DNA from: Ornithodoros turicata
Taxonomy: Eukaryota; Arthropoda; Arachnida; Ixodida; Argasidae
Assembly: GCF_037126465.1 (NCBI RefSeq)
Contig: NC_088201.1
Span: 229,707,879-229,771,878 of the forward strand
Reading direction: 5' to 3'
Length of the DNA stretch: 64,000 bases
The notes beneath the pieces are model-generated. The model was not told where the DNA came from. It saw only the letters and a program-made list of their open reading frames with translations, and searched no databases. The stretch's first letter is position 1, and every line of letters starts with the position of its first letter. The translations under genes were made by a program, and so were the position numbers. Of this stretch, positions 43,265 through 53,779 are shown in pieces.

Positions 43265-44448
43265 TGGATATCATAGCTGGGCGTCCTCCCTCATGAGGAC
43301 CCTCATGAAGACGCCTCACCGTCACCCCATGACGATGAGGTGAGGGCGAGTGAGGCCAGACCACACTGAATGTTCCTCACGAGGACAGTCGTGAGGCATT
43401 GTCCCTCATGAGGCCCACTGTGAGGTCCCTCATGAGGTCAGTCGTCGTGAGGGCATCAATACGTGAGGGTACAACTTTGTAGAGGACGGTGGTCTTCCTC
43501 TACATGAGCCCCGACCGGCGATGATGGTATGCCACGGAGAGGCGGTGACGGTGGCCTGTCTCCATGGCCGCGCCGGTGGAACTGAAGCCGGTGCTCCACG
43601 CGCGTGGCCATCGTTGTCGTCGTCGTCGTCGCCCGCTACAGGGGTCCCCCGGCCGTCAGATGCGTTGCGGACGCATCGCAAGAGCTGGAGTTAACGGGCG
43701 ACCGTGGTAGGCGTATAGACGTGGTGACGTGTGGTCGCATAGGGGCACGGCACACGTTGGCGGCACTTCAGAGAGGATGAAGACGGGGAGAGCATCCGTG
43801 TGTAGGTAGTCATCCTTGTGGTAGGTGTGGACGGGAACAGCGATCCGTCGCAGAGAGAGTGAGGCGCTCGGTGTCGTGGTCCTGGGGTGCCGCGACCGGC
43901 ACGGGAGCCGAAGCTCGATAGTCCCAGGTGGAGTGAGTGAGGTGCCGAGACGGGCTTAAGTGTGCCGAGGCGTCGGCTGCCGCGACTGCCGCAACCGGCA
44001 GGTGAGCGCAAGGCTCGAGTGTCGCGGCCGGCAGTGAGAAGCGTGAGAAGACTTGAGCGAAGAGAGAAGCGTAGGTGAGAGAGAGCGAAGAGTGCGGTAG
44101 GAGTGAAGGTGGGCCGTGTGTGCCGGAGGTAGTGCTGCTCGATGGCGTGGTCAGAAATTTGGGATGGTGAAGGGCCGAATTGCTGCGGACGTGATGTTCT
44201 TTGTCCGGGTCACCAAATGTAGAGGACGGTGGTCTTCCTCTACATGAGCCCCGACCGGCGATGATGGTATGCCACGGAGAGGCGGTGACGGTGGCCTGTC
44301 TCCATGGCCGCGCCGGTGGAACTGAAGCCGGTGCTCCACGCGCGTGGCCATCGTTGTCGTCGTCGTCGTCGCCCGCTACAACTTATGCTGTGAGAAACCT
44401 CACGGATGAGGCCGTGAGGCCCTTTGTGAGGAACCTCACGAATGAGCC
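43265..44448. mobile_element. Element with dense CCTCA/TGAGG motifs, split by a TRIM
   Basis: CCTCATGAGG, CCTCACGAGG, GTGAGG and CCTCAC motifs recur about twenty times in both orientations at 43290-43470, and eight or more times at 44390-44445. Between them lies the 903-bp TRIM. Without the TRIM the motif element is only about 280 bp. Its boundaries are approximate; the right one abuts the Penelope-like sequence beginning at 44452. No coding capacity. Confidence 0.55.
43474..44384 (-). mobile_element. TRIM (miniature LTR retrotransposon) with identical LTRs
   Basis: Two direct repeats of 163 bp, 43478-43640 and 44218-44380, appear identical by eye, start TG (TGTAGAGGACGG) and end CA (GCCCGCTACA). 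They are flanked by ACTT at 43474-43477 and 44381-44384. The 577-bp interior has no recognised coding region. On the - strand, TTTGGTGACCCGGAC follows the right-hand LTR; this resembles a primer binding site for tRNA-Trp (TGGTGACCCCGAC) with one difference, so the element is oriented on the - strand. GGGGGACCCC precedes the other LTR as a weak polypurine tract. Identical LTRs imply a recent insertion. It must be mobilised in trans. Confidence 0.88.
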
Positions 44449-44674
44449 CTCTGGTGCCGTCAGTCGATTGGGGTCATGAGCTCGAAGTCGCCTGAGGAAG
44501 GCTTCAGCTACAGATACCACAATGTGCGTTGAGTAACCCGCAATATGTAACCTCTCGCTTTGTCGTTGAAAGCACTCTGCCATTTATGCGGGCAAGACGT
44601 CTGCCACGCATTACGTAGGCAGTACTTTACAATCTGTCTTTTGACTAATTTTGACTTGTAACAGGTCCTCAAAC

Positions 44675-44706
44675 CTGAAGAAGTGCAGCCTACTGCACGA
44701 AAGTTT
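44675..44706 (+). ncRNA. Hammerhead-like motif, degenerate
   Basis: CTGAAGA (44675-44681) is followed by a perfect six-pair hairpin GTGCAG-CCTA-CTGCAC, then GAAA (44699-44702) and GUUUU. Core boxes and stem II are complete. Stem III would be A-U plus G-U, and stem I (AAAC with TTTTG) does not pair in register, so activity is doubtful. It lies inside the rearranged Penelope-like element. Confidence 0.45.
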
Positions 44707-44711
44707 TGTTT

Positions 44712-45540
44712 TTATGTATATAGTAAACAGTTGATACTCTTAGCCGTCTTTGTTATTTTTAACTTTGAATGCGCAGACTTGTAAGTAAGAAGTGGTTTGT
44801 TTGCTCGCGGGCCATATGCCCAACACATATGGTATTCACTGAAGGTGACAGTAATGTCCAAAAACTTAATAGAACTGTAAACTGGCAACTCATGTGTAAG
44901 CTCTGGTCGGCTCAAGAAAGTATGAACCTTGGGTATGATGTTTAGTGCATGGGACTCAGGGTTGGTAACATTCCCCCAGATGACTATCAGATAGTCATCT
45001 ACAAAACGGAACTTTTTTGTGACACCCTCAGTATGTAGAATACTTGACATGAACGTATCAACATCAGCCAACGAGAGATCACTGAGCACTGGGGCTATAC
45101 AAGATCCAATACCAACTCCTTTCTTCTGTAAAAACGGTTTCCCATCCGAATGAATGTATGCGGATTTAAGATACATAATTAGCAACTGTACAAAGCCTGA
45201 AGCAGATAAGCCAGCCGTGTTCTGGAAAGCGATAACCCCAAAACGGTCAATATTATCTTCAACACACGATATCAACATATCATGGGGCAGGGAGTAATAC
45301 AATCTTTTATGTCTACAGAAAAGACATAAAGCTTACCCTCAGTCGGAGAGCGAGCAAAATCAAGAACTTCTTCCGAGTTTTGAGTCAGAAAAGGATCCTC
45401 GATATCAAGAAGTTTTAGCTTATCCTGGAGAAACAAGCCAAGAGCGAGTACTGCCTACTAATGAGTGGCAGAAGTCTTGCCCGCATTAAATGGCAGAGTG
45501 CCTTCAACAATAAACCGAGAGGTTACATAGTGCAGGTTAC
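44712..45540 (-). pseudogene. Penelope-like RT fragment
   Basis: On the - strand: FIVEGTLPFNAGKT (about 45515), LLDIEDPFLTQNSEEVLDFA, LYVFSVDIKD (first catalytic Asp), a frameshift at about 45302, YYSLPHDMLISCVEDNIDRF, FLQKKGVGIGSCIAPVLSDL, KKFRFVDDYLIVIWG (catalytic F-V-D-D) and YSSIKFLDITVTFSEYHMCW. These are Penelope-type RT blocks in the same order as in the ORF at 18112-20169 but with low identity. Stop codons and frameshifts show it is dead. The C-terminal nuclease is not in line downstream but on the other strand at 45610. Confidence 0.87.
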
Positions 45541-45609
45541 CCAACGCACATTGTGGTATCCGTAGCTGTAACCTTACTCAGGCAACTTTGAGCTCATGAC
45601 CCCAATCAA

Positions 45610-46640
45610 CTGACGGCACCCAACCCCGACAGACGAAGGGTAGTTGTTATTCCCTACCTGCATGACATCTCGCACCGCCTAAAAAAGATCGGTGAAAGGG
45701 TAGCTGCAAGGGTTGTCTTCTCGGCCCCGGAAAAGCTCAGTAAGCTCAGTAAATTGAGTTGTCGCCAGGCAGTGCACACATGCAGTACCAAGCACAGAAA
45801 TTCCTTTGTTTCGTGTGATGACGGCGTGGTGAATAAGTTACCCCTCACTTGTGAAAAATAATATATAGGCAAAACAGGGCGATGCATTAATGATCGCTCG
45901 CGTGAACACCGAAACCATGTGAACAACAAGAAAAAATAGAGGTGGTTGGCTTATCACTGTAACACTCATGGATGTGGACCGCGAGAAACAAGACTAAGGA
46001 CCAAATTTTTGAACGAGGCTTTCTTTGCGCTGCCTTCGTTCCTTTCCTTAGGAACCCACAAAGCTGTAGCAGCCGACGGAAATGGACGACGAGCGCCGCC
46101 ATGGACGTGGCGCTATGCCACACCATACGCTACGCCATGGACGTGGCGTGGGGCTATGCTATCTCTATCAACGGCCGAGAGGACGTGGTTGCCGTCGACA
46201 GATTGAAGCCGGCCTACATGGACCTTGCCACCGTCGACTACTACACCACTGATTCCTCAGCCTGGAACCGTTCCCCTCCAACGCTTGGTGTCCCGGCATC
46301 AGCCAACTCTTCCCCTTCATGCCCGAAGCCCATCGAGAAACACGTCACGTGGGCCGACAGCTTCAAGCTGCCACTATCGGGGGGGGGGGGGGCATGTAGC
46401 AGCCGACGGAAATGGACGACGAGCGCCGCCATGGACGTTTCGTCAAGACGCGTATCTCGCGCATGATTTCCATTGAGCGCGCGTACCATCGATTCTCTCA
46501 GTTGTGGCCTGGCTGCCACATTAAACAGTTCGCATTCAGCCTTGTCTGCTGGTCCTTCTGTACCCTACAAAGCTACTTTCGTCAGAAGATCACCTTCTTT
46601 ACCTAGGGATACTTTTGAACTCGGCTTATGCTTTCCTAAC
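45610..46640 (+). pseudogene. Penelope-like GIY-YIG endonuclease fragment, split by an LTR element
   Basis: The + strand reads RRVVVIPYLHDISHRLKKIG, VHTCSTKHRNSFVSCDDGVV (linker and start of the nuclease), then, across a frameshift and stop, YIGKTGRCINDRSREHRNHV (YIG and catalytic Arg) and HCNTHGCGPRETRLRTKFLN. It is interrupted at 46060 by the LTR element and resumes at 46574 with ATFVRRSPSLPRDTFEL, the usual C-terminal segment. The tyrosine of the G-I-Y side is in a damaged stretch. It would nick DNA if intact. Confidence 0.8.
46061..46573 (+). mobile_element. Deleted gypsy-like LTR element inserted in the Penelope-like nuclease
   Basis: AAGC occurs at 46061-46064 and 46570-46573 as a 4-bp target duplication. 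A full 3' LTR lies at 46395-46569 (175 bp, TGTAGCAGCCGAC...ACCCTACA), preceded by a 13-base G-rich polypurine tract (46380-46392). At the left only the first 45 or so bases of the 5' LTR remain (46065-), fused through the shared GCCATGGACGT sequence to the end of a polyprotein reading INGREDVVAVDRLKPAYMDL and HVTWADSFKLPL. That is the C-terminal tail of gypsy integrase polyproteins. A deletion therefore removed most of the 5' LTR and almost the whole interior. Confidence 0.82.
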
Positions 46641-49600
46641 GAAAGGAATCTTGACTGCTTCCAGAAGCTCGTTTGATAACGACATTACAGAGCATAACTT
46701 TACTAATCGCGTCCTAAAGACAAGCTATCGTCCTCTATTTTCAACCTAAAAATGTTTTGAAGTTGCACTACATGGGTTTCAGAACGTACGATTTCAAGAA
46801 ATCCCAGTGCTGCATGGGGCACGCGTTGCACCATGGGCGCTACTTAACATTGTTTCGTCTCTAATGACCTTGACACGTGTTAATGTTGACGTGGTAACGA
46901 TGCCCACGCGGTGTATGCTGCGAAATATGGCAACATGAACACCATACGTCACAGCAGAAAATACAGCGGTCCTCCTTGAGCCAATAAGGAGCTACAGGGC
47001 ACTGCTAGAAAACAAGAAGGACGATAGCGTGTCGACGAAAGGCGAGAGTTTCAACGAAAGGTAGCCCACTAGCAACCTTTCCAAATGCGGCCCTTGGACG
47101 ACCGAAAGGGAAGGATTGTTTGAAACTGGGCGGAAGGTTCTCTTTCGGAGCGAAAGAGGGATCGGAAAGGAAAGTGGCATTTCAAAATTTGGGCCTAAAA
47201 TAACAAGGGAAGATGCGCGCGGAAGCACACCTTCTCTGTCTTTAACCGAAAAGGAACTGACCTTTCTCAGAACCGGTGCGCCCAGACAGTGACACGTGTG
47301 CTGCGAAGGTGATTTCTTCCCTTTTGCCCATTTTCTTCAATAAACGTAGTTGAAAGTTAGCGCCCGTCCTGTCTGTTTCTCGGTTCTTTGTCGGTGTTTC
47401 TTGCGCTCTCAGTTCAGATGCCTCATTACCAACTAGCCCAACCCTTGTCGTAGAAGGCTCCTCACGTTGTTTTTGGCGCAATCGTTCCGCAAAGAACGGG
47501 AGGACGCGGCAGTCTTGTGCGGCGCGTCACCCTTCCGTCGTTTCACCCGGTGCGGACTGCACCCCCCGCACCCCCTAGTAACGCCACTGGGCTGAAGATT
47601 TCTATATATGGCTCAAGTTTTCTTTACTGTGTACTACCGAGCGAAGGCGGCTTTATGTTACCGTATTATCTACAAAAAAATAGTCACTTTTTCTACACAT
47701 GTGGTGCATCGGTCGCGCACCAAAGCCAATGAAAAACACTGAACATATTGGAGACTGTTACTGCATCGTTCGAAGATTTACGTTGCATGGATGCATGCAT
47801 ATTTTGACAGTTTTAGTGCATATTTTCCCGCTTTCAAGACCCCTGTGTGGACGAGCACTTTTTGATGCCATACCTTGTGTGAACGAGAGCTCCCATTTGT
47901 ATCATCTTTGGTTGTGTGGCCATCAAAGTGGTCACGAGGACTTATCAAGTTGTATGCGTGTCTGCCACGCATTTTGGGAGTGGGGGGCGTATCGCGGGCA
48001 ATGAAAGCAGAGCTGCGTTAGCAGCGGGGTCTTCTTTCTACCATCGTCTGGGAGCGGTTCGGTTGAATGTTTGGGGAGCGGACTCGCGGCGTTGGCCTGT
48101 TGTCACGGTTCGTGAATAAATGCGTTGTTTGTGAGTTTTGTTTGTTCTTATGAGAATATTAAACGAAATTCTAAAAAAAAAAGCAAAAGAGAAAACCACC
48201 CTCCACCCTCCATCTGTGAAGACCTGTACGCCGCTCATAGCTTCTTCTCCACGCAAACGTGGAACAAAAAAGCGGGTGTGATTAAAGTCTGATGATTGCC
48301 AAACACTGTCAGCTCTTTAGCTTATCAAATGTGGTGGATTGTGTTTCGATGATGGGCTGGTTTGAAGATGTTGTTAACTGTGTGGGAGTGGAAGTGGAGG
48401 CTTTCACACGCAGACAATTACCTGCAAAGCATCTCATTGTAGAGCACACTGTGCTATGGTACAAGCTCGGGATGTCTCAATTCGCGTATCAGCTTTACCA
48501 ACAGGCGAAGAGCGTTTGGCGGCGAAAAACAAAAAAAAGAACAATATGCTTTACCTCTGTGATATGATTGAATGCGTAGAACGGAGTGAACTGTCAACCA
48601 AAACTGCATAACCGACCCCCTTCTATTTCTCACACAATCCAGGCCTAGGTTTACAGAAACAAAATCAGCTTAGTAATGCTATATTCCTTTTGACATTTTT
48701 CATAATGGAACTCATTGGCGGTGTACCTCTTCGCAAGGCAACACTGTAGGAGAGAATGCAGTACCATTTGCAGATCTCCTTGTAAGGTCAGGAATTTCAG
48801 GAATTCCTTCCTTCAGGAATTACACAACGCCATGTGTGCGAACCAGTTACGGGTATCAATCCATGGCCTATCTAGTGCCTCAATTTTTAAACAAATTTGC
48901 AAATTTTGTAAAGCCTGAGTACACACAGGCACAGTTCAGAGGACTCTTCCGCTCATATTTAGATGTTAATTATAATATTAAGCTATTTTAAAGTGGTAAA
49001 CCTTAGTATGGTTGCGTGTGCCTTTGGCTAAAGAACACTTTGCACAGCGCTGTATTTCTTTTTTCTCTTTTGTGTATACCATCTAGATGATAGATGAGTG
49101 TCCACGAACAGTGGAGTACTTGTACTGTATATGTAAAAAAATGTTATCGATGTTACTACTGCATAATCACGTTGGAATGGACACTGTAATGGCGGACAGA
49201 TATCGACTGTTGGCGACTGTTTATGTATATGTCTGCATGCATTCCTGTCTGTCGGTCCAGGTACCTCGTCAGGCTGGACCTCATTTCTGTATTTTTGGAA
49301 ATGAAATAAATAGAAAATCAAAATCATGCAAGTTCGATGAGAAATGAAGTATGACAGTTCGACTGGATGAAGAGTGGCTCTCAGGTTTCAGTTCCGTATC
49401 GCCTGTCTTTCTATCCAGGCCTGCCAAGGTAATACAAAAGACAAAGGGAATAACCCCATCGAGCCTCCCTCTGACGGTTGGAAAGGTTCTATAAGGGCTC
49501 TTCGTCTGACCCGCGATTTCTTCGTCTTCAACTCCACCTCACCAGGTATTTCTTAATCCATCTCACACAGTTGGGGAAGCAAAACCATCATAATACACTT

Positions 49601-52600
49601 CCATTAACAGTAGCAGTGAGTGACCGCTACTTATGCACAAGGAAAAGACCAGCGTTATGGACACTTCAAATGTACAGTACTCAATTTAAATTAATTTAAA
49701 TACTTAATAAGTCGATGTTCAGCCGGTGGTCAGTTGCTTGTGCCATGGGTTGCGGTACTACAGAAATTAAAGACAAAGGAAGTGCATAGGGACAATTAAT
49801 TTAATTTAAAATCAGTGACATCACTCTGAGGAAAGCAGCAGCAGCGTCACCTGCCGCTAACCATCGCCTGTCCACTGACCATCGTCATGACGGTTGCAGT
49901 AACCCATACCAGACTACTATCCTCCAGTGACCTCTAGTTCGGCATGTCCTGGGTCGCCAAATATGTTGTCATGATGTTAGGTCTGGGCTGCATGGACAAG
50001 AATGGATCTGCAGAAGCAACGAGAAGCACACTTGTAACTGAGACAAAGTAATGCAAATTTTTAGGAAGAGCAAAATATGCAAGCAAGGATAATAGACACT
50101 GTCAATAGCTAGGAGCATTAACGACTAGAAGAACAACAAATCAGGCACTGTCCAGAGCACAAATCAGATTGAGTGCAGCACCGCACGTCCATACCATCCC
50201 AGTTCCATGAAAGAGATCTGAATTATAATGCTCTTTTGTGCAGTAACCGATCTTGCATCTACCCCTAGCGATTAGTTTCCGATCTAATGTGATCACAAAA
50301 GCGTTATAATATCTACCGCCACATCAGTGCTACTCTCGTCCCCATCAGCAAGGCTGTGACAGCGCTTTCTCTGCCATTGCAACTGTTGGGGAAGACAGAA
50401 AAGCCAATGGCGTGCATGCATTGACAATAGTTCAAGGGATAACATCGTTTGTCATATATAGCAAGGCTAGACAAACATCACAAATAAAACAGGAGAAAGT
50501 ACGAAACAGTCGGGTCAAAGCTATCTGCCTATACACACCACTCAATCCATCTAGTCAGGCAACTGTCATCACTGCAACGGTCACTAAGAGCGATTTACTA
50601 CAACACGTCTGCACCTTTCGGTGGCCAGACAGAGAACTAAATCTTGATGCTCCTTTACACAGTATCGAGTCATGCATCTGGCCCGTAGCAGTTAGTTTGT
50701 GAATTAATCCAATTGTAAAATTAATTACAACTCTGTCGTCACATCACTGCGACTCTCCCTTGGCCAGGGGCATGGCAGCACAATCATGTCGATAGTGACA
50801 GGTAAGGACAAGGATGGTGGGTACTATCGCACGATGAAAAAGATACACTGGCGGCTCACAAGGCTGCTTGATGCCTCAACAGAGGAAAGCATGCACAGAG
50901 AAAGCACTGGCCAGCAGTCGAGGCCCAAAGGAAAGGCACTTGAAGAAAGTGGAAAATCAAGCGTGAACACACACACACTGTCCACTCTAGTCAGTCGAAA
51001 AACAGTCCTCATGGTAAATCCACTCGCCACGAAATCCATCCAAGCTCAGCATCAACAACTTCTCCACCGCCACCACTGAGAAGTACGGCAGCAACAAGTC
51101 TGCACCCGGCAAGGGACAACAAAGAACAAAATTCTGGCACCCCCTTGCTGACCAGTACGTCTCGCTTGTTTGTCATCGCGTCATTCATTCGAAAAATAAT
51201 TCTCGCTTGCGCTCCAGTGAAAAGGCAATCACAAACCGTTCGTCCTTATGAAAGCATTTGTTACTTCTCTTTTTATGATAATTATGGATTAACTGGGGTC
51301 CTGGGCAGCATCTCTACTAAATCTGCTGGGGAGCACACTTATAGCGCAGCTGCTATGGATCGATCCACCTGAAACAATGGGACATTAACACAGCAAACAC
51401 TGTGCTGCATGCGCCATCACTTCATCCCATTCTGTCTGAGGCTGCACCTGCGTTCTGAGCTTACACTCTACAGAGGAGGGTTGACAAAACCCGTCCATAT
51501 CATTTGTTGGATTGCAGTATCAACATCACCATATTGTTTTCTTTATCCCATTAATCATAATTGTAACTCTTCCGCTAAAATTAAGACAGACTACAGAAAG
51601 TAACCTCCTCTGATTAGGAAAAGTGCTACTACTGTCTTAATAATAGCATGTGCTAAAGCTGAGAAAATTAGTAACTAAGTCTGGTATTTACTCATTTGTT
51701 GTCTCAATGATTCTGACTCGTTATGGAAACTGATCTAAAAAATAACAACATACCGGAGAAGAAAAAAAAAATGAATGACCCTAGAACACTCAAAGTCCTA
51801 ACAGGCTTATGTAGACGTGTGGAAGATCCAGCGAACGGCCGGGGAAATATAAATGGGAGAGCGTCAGACACTTCGTTTTGCATCAGGTTGTTGTGTATTG
51901 TGTGCGGCACAAAAAGTCACCGTTTTTTTTTCTATACTGACGCCCCATAGTCTCAGCTACACCTGCTTTCTAAATGGCTTCAAAGGTCTCACTAGACTGA
52001 GTTATGTGTTCCAGACACGAGGCCAGTACAAAGCTCACCCATATTATTCATTGGAACACATTCTCAACATCAATACATTATTTTTATTGCTATATGTATG
52101 ATTTTTCTCGTGCAATAGAATTTATAATTACGATTTTAAACAACATTCGCTACTTTTAATCACAAAGTCCAACAACAAAATTTTCAAGAGTAAAGTCACT
52201 CGAAGTAATTTCTCTCATCATGAAAACTGCTGCTACTATCTAAATAATCTAAATAACTAGGGTTCTGAATTTAAGGACTTATCCGAAAAAAATTCGGAAC
52301 AGAACGTACCCGGGAAAAATTTGAAGCAGTTTGGATTAATAAAAAAAAACTCTGCTTACTGAAGGTTGCAGTAGGCTGGAACTCTGCAGGCACTCGTTTT
52401 CCCTGATACCACGGTTATTGTTCTTCGCCTCCTTTCCTGTCCTGGTCTTCTTCTGACCTCGGATACCCGAACCTCCTCAACATGACAATGGTTTTCGTGG
52501 CCTAGCGTTTTCTTCGAAGGCAGCTCAACACATTGAGGGTTGACCGTGCGGGTTTTTCTGCAGTCTGTTTCCTGATTTCCTTGCCCTACACGTGTCCTTA

Positions 52601-52789
52601 GCACTAAAATATGCATCGAACTGGTGTCGTATGGCGTGGTCCTTTTGGAAGTGCAACTAGTTGCAGTGCTGGCGACAAGATGGGACACAAGCGAAAGCTG
52701 CCCTGCGACTCCGTCTAGGAGTATTTCTTTGTAAGAGTAGTTCTACGTCTAATTTCAAGGAGTTCACATTGCCCCGTGATCACGATCAA
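46641..52789. other. Largely unassigned DNA, minor repeats
   Basis: No gene or intact element recognised. At 47030-47260 CGAAAGG and CCTTTCC motifs recur about ten times in both orientations, a possible further motif-cluster element. At 50215-50350 and 50585-50785 two diverged copies of the same roughly 130-170-base sequence occur (TTTGTGCAGTA..., GCCACATCAGTGCTACTCTC against GTCACATCACTGCGACTCTC), suggesting an old tandem duplication or SINE-like repeat. A 98-codon Ser/Thr-rich frame at 50786-51079 has no recognised domain. Confidence 0.4.
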
Positions 52790-52872
52790 TCTGGTTTATT
52801 CTTGGTTCGCCTCCCTCGTGAGTGTTTCTCTTTGAAAACATGGGTGTATCTGCATGCTGAAGCAGTAAATTT
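52790..52872 (+). repeat. Diverged satellite monomer left of the hAT insertion
   Basis: TTCTTGGTTCGCCTCCCTCG, then AACATGGGTGTATCTGCATG and CAGTAAATTT, follow the order of the 159-bp satellite unit. This is the leftmost recognisable monomer, so the array originally started here. It is separated from the rest by the element at 52873-53771. Confidence 0.7.
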
Positions 52873-53779
52873 CATAGATTGAGAAGTTACCCGTCAAAAA
52901 GAACTCGTTACAAGTTAAGTTACCGTGTGCAAAATGTAACTAAATTAATAACGAAGTTCTTCAGCCTGAAATGGAACTCGCAGTTACTGCGTTACTTAAA
53001 AAAAAAGAACGAGTTACTTCCAAGTTGCTTCGGACACAAAATAACATACGCAGGTGCAGCGCGCGTGAGCAGTTGAGTTATACCTTCAGTTACCTGCGGA
53101 GGAGTGCAACACGCTTAGATCGTTTTCGTATATGTCCAACAGTAGACCTCTCCCTGTTTGTAAACAAACGACGTCATAGTGTTCGACAGAGCCAAAGTTT
53201 GGTAGAATTGAACTACGCTCGAAGCTAGAGGAGAACAAGGTCGCGCCCGAAAGCCACGGTCTGGAGGGGATTACGACATGATCCCTTGAATGGACGCGAC
53301 CCTCGGTCCTACTTTTCTTTCAATGGGAGACAGCGAACAGGTGTCCGTTCATGGAACCCAGCCCTCTCCTTCCGATTTGTTTCGGTTTCAGTCTGTCTCC
53401 CAATGTCATAATGACGTTTCTGTTGTAGAGATTTATTCGAATGCTTCGCATCTTACTCCCTGTGGGCGCACAATGGTTCAACTTCATTTCTATGGCAGCG
53501 GTTCTTACTTCCTGAATAAAATACTGTAATTGATTGAATTTATGGCAAAAAAATTCCATGAAGGAACCGGAGAGAAAGCAAGAAATTATGTGCACGTGAG
53601 TGGAAATGCGAGTTAAAAGTAACTTGGAACTTAACTTCAGTTACTTTGGCAAAGTTACCTGGAAAAGAAACCAGTTCCTCTGAAAGTTACCACGGCGCAA
53701 AAGTACCGAGTTAAGTTACAAATTACCAAAAAAAGGAACCTAGTTACAGTAACGAGTTATTGCAAACTCTGGTAAATTT
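52865..53779. mobile_element. hAT-like element with dense GTTAC motifs, in the satellite edge
   Basis: An exact 8-bp direct repeat GTAAATTT (52865-52872 and 53772-53779) flanks an 899-bp element starting CATAGATTGAGAAG and ending with CTTCTCA-like complement text (reverse complement CAGAGTTTGCAATAACTC). 8-bp duplication and CA-N-AG ends fit hAT. Subterminal zones (52880-53050 and 53610-53760) are packed with GTTAC/GTAAC motifs in both orientations. The host sequence on each side is the satellite unit, so the element entered an existing array. The interior frames show no recognised domain. Confidence 0.75.

Larger units (their letters stand above)
44452..46640. mobile_element. Rearranged Penelope-like element
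   Basis: Inverted arms lie at about 44452-44625 and 45455-45620. They share GGTGCCGTCAGT, GGGGTCATGAGCTC, ACCACAATGTGCGTTG and the AGAGTGCCTTCAACAA-type RT start. Between them a - strand RT segment is present (44712-45540), and to the right a + strand GIY-YIG segment (45610-46640) interrupted by an LTR element. RT and nuclease thus point in opposite directions, which requires an inversion or an insertion with twin priming. A hammerhead-like motif lies at 44675-44706. The element is clearly older than the one at 17.6-20.3 kb and belongs to another family. Confidence 0.75.

Noticed and set aside
43290..43470. CRISPR-like array of short repeats (CCTCATGAGG)
   Set aside because: Spacing is irregular, the motifs occur in both orientations, and the context is a eukaryotic genome with transposons.
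49970..50000. LTR-internal junction (GTCGCCAAATA-TGTTGTCATGATG)
   Set aside because: It resembles the primer-site side of LTR elements, but no second LTR or coding sequence supports it.
50786..51079. 98-codon Ser/Thr/His-rich open frame as a gene
   Set aside because: Low-complexity composition, no domain, and no splice or promoter context.
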